A stretch of DNA of 61,612 nt from positions 1 to 61,612 of the IMG/VR virus record IMGVR_UViG_3300045972_000408; one strand, written 5' to 3'. This DNA is from a virus. The translations under genes were made by a program, and so were the position numbers. Every line of letters starts with the position of its first letter. Positions within the stretch are counted from its first letter, which is position 1. A model generated the notes under the pieces. It was not told the origin of the DNA, did not search any database, and saw only the letters and a list, made by a program, of their open reading frames with translations. Positions 56,257 through 61,612 of this stretch are shown here, in pieces.

Positions 56257-57075
56257 ATGACCGATTGGAACAAGGTTCTCCTGGCCATTGCGCCGCACGG
56301 TAAAAAGGCGATCCGCGATGGCTTCGCCGCCTCGCTGGACGCCTCCGTCGCGCGAGCCGGTCTGTCGTCCAAGCTGCGGCTGGCGCATTTTCTGGCGCAA
56401 TGCGCGCATGAAAGCGATGGCTTCCGGACAACGACTGAATATGCCAGCGGCGCGGCTTACGAAGGGCGCCCCGACCTCGGCAACACTAGACCGGGCGACG
56501 GCCGGCGCTGCAAAGGGCGCGGCCTGATCCAGAACACGGGCGCGGCAGCTTATCGTTTGCTGTCCAAGGTTTTCGGGGTCGATTTTTACGCCAACCCTGA
56601 GAAGCTGGCGGAATTCCCGTGGGCTGCGCTCGCCGCCGCCCACTATTGGGCAACGCATGTTTGCCACGACAAAAAGCGCCTCAATGACCTGGCGGACGCG
56701 AACGACATCGTCGGCGTGACGCATGGCGTCAACGGTGGCGTCAACGGCTTGGCGTCGCGCAAGGTCTATTTCGCCAGGGCCATGCACGCCCTGTCCGATC
56801 TCAAGGGCGCGCTCGTCGCGCGGGCCGCCGAGGAAACCCATGCCGCGTCCGCGAAAGCGGCTTCCGCGACCGCCGTCGTTACCAGCGGCGCGGTGTCCGC
56901 CGTGCCCGTCATCGTACCAAATGAAGCGACCCACGCCGCGCTCGGCAGCGGCGGCCAATGGGCGCTGATCGCGCTCGCCGTCGCGCTCGCCGCCGCCGGC
57001 GTCGCGCTTTTCGTGTCCATCCGCAAACACAATAACGCCGCCGCCACGCTGACGGCCGCCGCGCAAGGAGCCTGA
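56257..57075 (+). CDS. endolysin, GH19 (chitinase-like) with C-terminal membrane helix
   Basis: 272 residues from ATG 56257 (AAAGG eight bases upstream; a TTG at 56236 is in frame). Catalytic domain: 'HFLAQCAHESDGFRTTTEYASGAAYEGRPDLGN', 'GRRCKGRGLIQNTGAAAYRLL', 'FPWAALAAAHYWATHV' and 'NDIVGVTHGVNGGVNGL', the GH19 phage lysin plan with Glu in AHES. After an Ala/Val-rich linker there is a membrane helix 'WALIALAVALAAAGVALFVSI'. It cleaves peptidoglycan sugar strands at lysis; the C-terminal membrane anchor is unusual. Confidence 0.92.
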   Translation: MTDWNKVLLAIAPHGKKAIRDGFAASLDASVARAGLSSKLRLAHFLAQCAHESDGFRTTTEYASGAAYEGRPDLGNTRPGDGRRCKGRGLIQNTGAAAYRLLSKVFGVDFYANPEKLAEFPWAALAAAHYWATHVCHDKKRLNDLADANDIVGVTHGVNGGVNGLASRKVYFARAMHALSDLKGALVARAAEETHAASAKAASATAVVTSGAVSAVPVIVPNEATHAALGSGGQWALIALAVALAAAGVALFVSIRKHNNAAATLTAAAQGA

Positions 57076-57078
57076 CCC

Positions 57079-57651
57079 ATGGCCTTCGATCTTTCCACAC
57101 TCGAACCGCTGGCCGCGCAGCTCGCCAGGGCTGGCGCGCCGATCCTCGCGAACACGCTCGGGACGGTGCTTCCCTTCCCCGCCAACCTCATCGCAAAAAC
57201 GGTCATCGGCTCGCTTGCCGCGGCTTTCGGCGCCAACGCGGACGACCCGCAAGACCTGGCGAACAAGATCGCGGCCGATCCGGATGCCGCGGCCAAGTTG
57301 CAATCCGTCACGGATGAGCACGCGACCGACATCGCGTCGGCGCTTGATTTTGCCCGGTTGCAAACCGACGCCACCGATCGCGCGCTGGCGCTCGAGCCGA
57401 GCTTCTGGGGGCGGCTCTATGTCGGCGGCGCTCGCCCGGGAATGATGTGGGTGGGCGTGTTCGTCGCGATTTACCAAATCGTCGCCGCCGCGCGCGGGGG
57501 GACCCTTATCCCGTTCGACGTCTATGCGGCGACGCTCGCAACATTTGGAGCCCTTGCCGGCGTTCGGGGCTACGAAATGGTCAAGGGCGTCGCGCGCACC
57601 TCGCTGGTCGCGCCCGCCGCCAAGCTGGCCCCGCCCGTTCGCGGCAAGTGA
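57079..57651 (+). CDS. 3TM holin (gene-transfer-agent type)
   Basis: 190 residues. N-terminal amphipathic region 'LEPLAAQLARAGAPILANTLGTVLPFPANLIAKTVIGSLAAAFGA', then 'FWGRLYVGGARPGMMWVGVFVAIYQIVAAARGGTLIPFDVYAATLATFGALAGVRGYEMVKG', the conserved 'RPGxMW...' signature of Holin_3TM. Four bases after the lysin. It sets lysis timing. Confidence 0.87.
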   Translation: MAFDLSTLEPLAAQLARAGAPILANTLGTVLPFPANLIAKTVIGSLAAAFGANADDPQDLANKIAADPDAAAKLQSVTDEHATDIASALDFARLQTDATDRALALEPSFWGRLYVGGARPGMMWVGVFVAIYQIVAAARGGTLIPFDVYAATLATFGALAGVRGYEMVKGVARTSLVAPAAKLAPPVRGK

Positions 57652-57661
57652 GGATCGAGCC

Positions 57662-58057
57662 ATGGGTTTCGATATCGATTCCGCATCGAAAATCATCGCG
57701 ATCATCACCGGCATCTTCGTCATCGCCGGAACGATTTTCGGCGTCATCATAGCGCTGCGGCTCTCGGCGCAAAGCGCGGCGACAAAAGCGAGCACGGCCG
57801 AGGCGACGGCAAAAGACGCCAAATTGATCGCGCTCGCCGCCGAGAAGTCGGTGATCGAGGTCGCCAAGGACCTTGCAAAATTCCGCGAGGAGGCCGCCAG
57901 GGAATTCGTCACCGGCGAGGCCATTCGCAGCATCGAAGGCAGAATCGAGGCGGTCGGGCGCGAGATGCGCGACGGGCTCGACGACATCCGCAAGTCGATG
58001 ATCGAATTTTTCAGCCGGCGCACGACGCCGGCGTCCCGCTCGCGCTCCGATACCTGA
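57662..58057 (+). CDS. single-span membrane protein with coiled coil (lysis accessory?)
   Basis: 131 residues from ATG 57662. One membrane helix near the start ('KIIAIITGIFVIAGTIFGVIIALRL') then a long Ala/Lys/Glu helix ('TKASTAEATAKDAKLIALAAEKSVIEVAKDLAKFREEAAREF') and a second part 'IRSIEGRIEAVGREMRDGLDDIRKSMIEFF'. The architecture resembles inner-membrane spanins; partner outer-membrane lipoprotein is not seen nearby. Confidence 0.7.
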   Translation: MGFDIDSASKIIAIITGIFVIAGTIFGVIIALRLSAQSAATKASTAEATAKDAKLIALAAEKSVIEVAKDLAKFREEAAREFVTGEAIRSIEGRIEAVGREMRDGLDDIRKSMIEFFSRRTTPASRSRSDT

Positions 58058-58070
58058 CCCAGGATTTTCC

Positions 58071-59411
58071 ATGCCGATTTCAAAGAAGGACGCCCGCCTC
58101 CGCATCGCGGCGGTGGAAAAAGCCCTGCGCGCCGGTCACCGGCCGCCGGGCGTCGACCTGGGCCTGCGCGCGCCCGGCGCCATCGCCGTGGCGGCGGCGG
58201 CGCTGAAGGTCACCGCATCCAGCCTGCGCGCGTCGCTGGTAACGGCGGAGACGCTGTATGGCCTCAAACCCAACTGGAAACTCTACAAGCCGGTCCCTTC
58301 TGATCCGAATGGACCAACGAAAGCTGCGGCCAAACCCGAAGAGCCGCCGGTCGAGCCCCTGACCCTGCGTCGCATTGCCGACCAGCTCGCGCGCGAGCGG
58401 ACGTTGCGCGCCTCGGCCGAGCGCGCGGCCGTGACGGCGCAGGGCCTGCGCGAGGGCGTTTTCCGGCTGGCCGCGACGCCGCCGGAGCCCGAAAGCTGGC
58501 AAGCGCAAAGCGCCGAGGATGGGCGCCATCGCGAAGTGATCGTGCTGCCGATCAGCGACGTCCACATGGGCGAAGTAATCGATTTCGACCAGATGGGCGG
58601 GCGCAACGCCTATAACAAAACCATCGCCGCGCGGCGGCTGGAGCGGCTGTTTCAATCGGTGGTGAAACTCGGAACGACGCATTGGCGCGGCCCCGCGCCG
58701 GCGGCGATCTATGTCGTGCTGCTTGGCGACCTCATCACCGGCGAAATCCATGAAGAGCTGGCGAAAACCAACGATCTCTTGTCAATCCCCGCCGTGCGCG
58801 AGCTTTCGGGCCATCTGATCGCCGGCATGAACCTGCTGCTGGCGTCGTTCGAATGCGAAATCCGCGTCGTGAGCCTGCCGGGCAATCATGGCCGCACCAC
58901 GCGCAAGCCGGAAGCCAAAGGCTCCATCGTCAACAGCTATGACACGCTCGTCGCCTGGAGCGTCGAGAGCTGGTTTCGCGCGCGCGAGACGCCGAGGATC
59001 ACGTTCACCGCGCCGGCCAGCGGCGACGCGCTGATCGACATCAACGGCTGGAAAATCCTGTTCACCCACGGCAACAATATCGGCTCGCGCGGCGGCATGG
59101 GCTTCATCGGCCCGGCGGCGACCATCGCGCGCGGCATGCAGCGCGTGATCCAGGACTATGCCGCGGTCGGACAGATCGTCGACTTTGTCGTGACCGGCCA
59201 TTTTCACACGCCGATCGAGCTGGAGCAGGGATTCTGCAACGGATCCGTGCCGGGACCGTCCGAATATTCGATGCAGGGCCGCATGCGGTCGCATCCGGCG
59301 AGCCAATGGTTCCTGTCGATCCATCCCGAAATCGGCGTCGCGCGCCGCTGGAAACTGTTTCTGGGCCATCCGGACGAAGGCTCGATCTATCGAGGAAGGA
59401 CCGCGCCATGA
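58071..59411 (+). CDS. metallophosphoesterase with N-terminal HTH-like region
   Basis: 446 residues. Calcineurin-type motifs in order: 'ISDVHMGE' (Asp-x-His), 'LLGDLITGEIHEE' (Gly-Asp), 'SLPGNHGRT' (Gly-Asn-His), 'LFTHGNNIG' (His) and 'VVTGHFHTP' (Gly-His-x-His), about residues 160-390. The N-terminal 60 residues are a helix-turn-helix-like unit ('KDARLRIAAVEKALRAGHRPPGVDLGLRAPGAIAVAAAALKVTASSLRASL'). Phage relatives are nucleases or phosphatases that work on DNA; the substrate is unknown. Confidence 0.9.
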   Translation: MPISKKDARLRIAAVEKALRAGHRPPGVDLGLRAPGAIAVAAAALKVTASSLRASLVTAETLYGLKPNWKLYKPVPSDPNGPTKAAAKPEEPPVEPLTLRRIADQLARERTLRASAERAAVTAQGLREGVFRLAATPPEPESWQAQSAEDGRHREVIVLPISDVHMGEVIDFDQMGGRNAYNKTIAARRLERLFQSVVKLGTTHWRGPAPAAIYVVLLGDLITGEIHEELAKTNDLLSIPAVRELSGHLIAGMNLLLASFECEIRVVSLPGNHGRTTRKPEAKGSIVNSYDTLVAWSVESWFRARETPRITFTAPASGDALIDINGWKILFTHGNNIGSRGGMGFIGPAATIARGMQRVIQDYAAVGQIVDFVVTGHFHTPIELEQGFCNGSVPGPSEYSMQGRMRSHPASQWFLSIHPEIGVARRWKLFLGHPDEGSIYRGRTAP

Positions 59412-59632
59412 TCGACCATAACAGGCTTGTCGGCGAAGCCGTGGCGCATGACGCCGCCTTGAAACTTGAAAAATCGGCGTGCGACCTTGCCCGCGTCGCT
59501 GGCCAGCTTGCGCCCGATCAGGACAACGAGCTGCGCCACATCGTGGCCAGGGTTCGCGCCATCGCGGCGGCGGCGAAGCCGCGCCCCGTCCCGCAACGGG
59601 TCGAGGTTCCCGGCGATGTGAGGGATTTCTGA
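59408..59632 (+). CDS. small hypothetical protein
   Basis: 74 residues, ATGA overlap with the phosphoesterase and TGATG with the next gene. Helical: 'NRLVGEAVAHDAALKLEKSACDLARVAGQLAPDQDNELRHIVARVRAIAAAAKPR'. No family recognised. Confidence 0.65.
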   Translation: MIDHNRLVGEAVAHDAALKLEKSACDLARVAGQLAPDQDNELRHIVARVRAIAAAAKPRPVPQRVEVPGDVRDF

Positions 59633-60015
59633 TGAAAATTTGCGATCTGTCATGGACCGGCGGCTTTTGGTATCTCGGCTCGCCCTATTCCAAATATCCA
59701 TCCGGGCCGGAAGCGGCGTTCTTGTGCGCCGCCGCTATCGCGGCAGAGCTGTTGAAACAGGGGGTGCCGATCTTCTGCCCGATCGCACATTCCCACCCGC
59801 TTGCGCAATACGGTCAGATCGACCCGCTCGACCATAAGATATGGCTTCCAGCGGATCGCCCGATGATGGATGCGGCAACGGGTTTGATCGTCGCTCAGAT
59901 GGAAGGGTGGCGCGAAAGCTATGGCCTGACGCATGAAATCGAGGTTTTCACAGCGGCTGGAAAGCCGGTGCTTTATCTCGACATGCGCGAATACACCCTG
60001 TCGGAGCGGCCGTAA
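59632..60015 (+). CDS. DUF1937 protein (deoxyribosyltransferase-like)
   Basis: 127 residues: 'GGFWYLGSPYSKYPSGPEAAFLCAAAIAAELLKQGVPIFCPIAHSHPLAQYG' and 'MMDAATGLIVAQMEGWRESYGLTHEIEVFTAAGKPVLYLD' match DUF1937, a Rossmann-type family related to nucleoside deoxyribosyltransferases. It probably acts on nucleotides. Paired with a dNTP diphosphohydrolase-like gene. Confidence 0.88.
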   Translation: MKICDLSWTGGFWYLGSPYSKYPSGPEAAFLCAAAIAAELLKQGVPIFCPIAHSHPLAQYGQIDPLDHKIWLPADRPMMDAATGLIVAQMEGWRESYGLTHEIEVFTAAGKPVLYLDMREYTLSERP

Positions 60016-60452
60016 TGAGTGAGAGCAAGCCGACCAATCCCAAAGACCAGATCGCGGTGGCGAAACTGCCGCTGCACCTGGTCCCCTCGACGCTGCCGAT
60101 CTATGCCGCGCTGGCCTTCGCCGAGGGCGCGTCGAAATACGGCGCCTATAACTGGCGAGCGGCCGGCGTGCGCGCGAGCGTCTACAGGAGCGCGCTCGAC
60201 CGGCATCTGGCCAAATGGTGGAACGGCGAGGACGCCGACCCAGCCACCAACGTCCCGCATCTGGCCTCGGCGCTGGCCTGCATCGGCATCATTCTCGACG
60301 CCCAGCTTTGCGGCAAACTGACGGACGACCGGCCTCCGCCGGCGCCGATGGGCGAGCTGATCGACGACGCCGAACCGATCATCGCCGAACTTTTCCGCAT
60401 GTTCGCGGATCGGAAACCGAAGCACTGGACCACAGCCGACAAGATCGACTGA
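60015..60452 (+). CDS. dATP/dGTP diphosphohydrolase-type protein (DUF5664)
   Basis: 145 residues: 'KPTNPKDQIAVAKLPLHLVPSTLPIYAALAFAEGASKYGAYNWRAAGVRASVYRSALDRHLAKWWNGEDADPATNVPHLASALACIGIILDAQL' is the phage family annotated as dATP/dGTP diphosphohydrolase N-terminal domain (DUF5664, MazG-like fold, metal-binding His/Glu/Asp). It may lower particular purine dNTPs. Follows DUF1937 in an overlapping pair (last late-operon gene). Confidence 0.85.
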   Translation: MSESKPTNPKDQIAVAKLPLHLVPSTLPIYAALAFAEGASKYGAYNWRAAGVRASVYRSALDRHLAKWWNGEDADPATNVPHLASALACIGIILDAQLCGKLTDDRPPPAPMGELIDDAEPIIAELFRMFADRKPKHWTTADKID

Positions 60453-60454
60453 CA

Positions 60455-60489
60455 AAAGCCCCGCCGGAGCAATCCGAGCGGGGTGCTTT
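60455..60489 (+). terminator. terminator of the late operon
   Basis: GCCCCGC (60458-60464) pairs with GCGGGG (60478-60483), flanked by AAA and by GTGCTTTAT. It follows the last rightward gene by three bases. Short T tract, so moderate strength. Confidence 0.65.
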
Positions 60490-60571
60490 ATGCGTTTTAG
60501 GCTCTAACAGTGCGGGAAGCGCGCAAAAAACCGTTAGCGTTCAAAGCCGCTCCGCCGAGCGTTGAAGACAA

Positions 60572-60597
60572 GTGGCGCGCGCCGGAACGCGCGCCAC
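60572..60597. terminator. perfect 10-bp hairpin between convergent genes
   Basis: GTGGCGCGCG and CGCGCGCCAC are separated by the six-base loop CCGGAA. It lies five bases from the stop of the KilA-N gene and may end that transcript; no T-run, so a structure-only terminator is inferred. Confidence 0.5.
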
Positions 60598-60601
60598 CAT
60601 G

Positions 60602-61378
60602 TTAGACAAGACGTTTTTTGCGGTCCGATTTATCAGCCTCAATTGCTTGGCGGATAAAACTGGCGCTGCGGCTTGTCGCCGCCGTACACTCTCGGTTCCC
60701 TTGGCTTTTTTCTTCCCGGATCCTGCCGGAGGCTAAAACTTCGGCCGCCATGGTTAGAACCAGTTCGTCAGTAGGCATATGTTCGCGAAGATTTTCATTC
60801 GCGGGTAAGTTGCGGCTAAGCTTCAGAGCCTTTGCGGTCCCTCCAAATAGCTGCCTGTAGGTCGCGTCAGTACATTGCGCATACCCAAAACCGCTCACGC
60901 CGTGATCGCGAAGGGTATCGGTGTATTGGTTTCTCTTGGCTCGCCCCAGCGCCCTTATTGCGGCGCGCTCATTGGCTTCCGGCGACGCGCGCTGGAGGAC
61001 GTCGTCCGCAAGGGAAGCGTCGCCAGACTTGAAGCGGAGGAAAACCTCGTTGACTTCGTAATGGAGCGCGTCAGAAAGGTATTTTGCGTAAGACAGCGCA
61101 ATAATCGGGTCCGCCCAGACGCCGCCACCCCGACCGTTGCGAACACAATATACTGATAATACGGCGTCTTTTGACAAAGGTCCGGATTTTCCGGACCTTT
61201 TTTCGGCGACAGTCGCGACAAATCGAACCGTATTTCCAAGCGCGCCCCAATCCTTTGGCTGCTGGTTGCTAGAGAATCCGCCCGCTTTGTGGATATCGTT
61301 CAGGCGAACGCGTCCCTTGTCATCAACCCCGATGTTGCGCCCGCGCAACTTCAGAAATGTCATTGCATTTTCGGTCAT
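60602..61378 (-). CDS. KilA-N domain protein (antirepressor-like)
   Basis: 258 residues from ATG 61378 (ATG 61363 is also in frame; neither has a clear ribosome site). KilA-N features: 'LKLRGRNIGVDDKGRVRLNDIHKAGGFSSNQQPKDWGAL', 'GGGVWADPIIALSYAKYLSDALHYEVNEVFLRFKSGDASL'. The C-terminal half ('ANERAAIRALGRAKRNQYTDTLRDHGVSGFGYAQCTDATYRQLFGG') resembles the DNA-binding or oligomer part of phage antirepressors. Opposite strand to the late genes and more AT-rich in places, so likely expressed independently, possibly in the lysogen. Confidence 0.88.
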   Translation of the reverse strand: MTENAMTFLKLRGRNIGVDDKGRVRLNDIHKAGGFSSNQQPKDWGALGNTVRFVATVAEKRSGKSGPLSKDAVLSVYCVRNGRGGGVWADPIIALSYAKYLSDALHYEVNEVFLRFKSGDASLADDVLQRASPEANERAAIRALGRAKRNQYTDTLRDHGVSGFGYAQCTDATYRQLFGGTAKALKLSRNLPANENLREHMPTDELVLTMAAEVLASGRIREEKSQGNRECTAATSRSASFIRQAIEADKSDRKKRLV

Positions 61379-61385
61379 TTTATAT

Positions 61386-61412
61386 CCAGTTTATGCGACC
61401 AAATAACACTGG
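61386..61412. promoter_or_regulatory. imperfect palindrome upstream of the KilA-N gene
   Basis: CCAGT (61386) and ACTGG (61408-61412) bracket inner TTAT/AATAA half-sites; together a 27-bp imperfect inverted repeat eight bases upstream of the KilA-N ATG. A regulator operator is a reasonable guess. Confidence 0.4.
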
Positions 61413-61612
61413 ACGTCCCGCGCACATTCGGCATAGTGTGCAATTGCGAAATAGGACAAGCCAAGTGCTTGATCATAGGTTTAAGAGGGTCGTCGATTGG
61501 GGAATCGGCGGCCCTTTTGATTCTGCCGAACCGCTCAAATCTAACACGTTAGTCCATCTGAGTCTCGGCTACTGATCACGAAAATTTGTAGTTTATCAAA
61601 GTAATCATTATT
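61413..61612. other. right edge, no supported gene
   Basis: About 200 nt, AT-rich at the end. No tRNA 3' segment, no repeat of the left attachment sequence and no protein-like ORF is seen; short readings here have no family likeness or ribosome site. Confidence 0.5.

Noticed and set aside
12601-60452. Z-genome (2-aminoadenine) phage
   Set aside because: HD phosphohydrolase and DUF5664 are present, but no PurZ/adenylosuccinate-synthetase-like gene or DpoZ polymerase is visible, and both families are common in ordinary phages.
61289-61552. 87-codon plus-strand ORF at the right edge
   Set aside because: Overlaps the KilA-N gene on the opposite strand, has no ribosome site and no protein-like pattern.

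Overview
The window is almost entirely a temperate, tailed (siphovirus-like, HK97-fold) prophage in a GC-rich bacterium. The host is probably an alphaproteobacterium: the tail-assembly proteins are of the gene-transfer-agent type, several small phage families are ones I associate with Hyphomicrobiales, and the short REP-like palindrome after the capsid gene fits. The genus cannot be fixed from sequence alone. The left edge is the 3' part of a tRNA-Pro(GGG) gene (1-62), the likely attachment site, followed by two cargo genes and a leftward tyrosine integrase. No copy of the tRNA 3' end is seen at the right, so the right end of the prophage is either outside the window or uses another core.

Layout. 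(1) 202-947: a small conserved protein and a secreted AT-richer cargo protein. (2) 995-14896: a tightly packed leftward early operon, mostly with 1-4 nt stop/start overlaps: integrase, excisionase-like protein, PLD-family nuclease, C5 cytosine methyltransferase with seven internal repeats, a frameshifted PAPS-reductase-family gene, SSB, Gp37/Gp68 (DUF5131) protein, a complete sliding clamp, DUF2303, HD phosphohydrolase and many unknowns. (3) 14940-16605: the immunity region. Two pairs of 14-bp CGGTAA-N2-TTACCG-type palindromes flank a DnaQ-BRCT exonuclease (rightward) and a LexA/CI-like repressor (leftward). (4) 16612-26770: the rightward early operon: Cro-position protein, ParB-like protein, CHC2/Toprim primase, a helicase-adenine/cytosine methyltransferase fusion and a P4/D5-type helicase. 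(5) 26776-27049: a 270-bp AT-rich non-coding block full of TAGACAGTT iterons, a candidate replication origin. (6) 27089-60452: late genes in standard order: HNH, TerS, TerL, a DUF2829 (Tad2-like) protein, portal, protease, capsid, connectors, tail tube, chaperones, tape measure, tail tip, fibres, an SGNH-type tail protein, GH19 endolysin, two holin-like proteins, and nucleotide-pool proteins. (7) 60602-61378: a leftward KilA-N gene at the right edge.

How it fits together. The repressor at 15906-16523 should hold both divergent early promoters. When it is relieved, the leftward operon supplies excision, DNA modification and replication accessories (SSB, clamp), while the rightward operon supplies primase, helicase and a second methyltransferase. 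Late genes package DNA by an HNH/TerS/TerL machine and build a long non-contractile tail. Counter-defence and lysogenic-conversion candidates are the Tad2-like protein inside the packaging module, the minus-strand lipoprotein inside the tail module, the exported PLD nuclease and the secreted protein next to the integrase. All functions are assigned by reading motifs; no database search was run.
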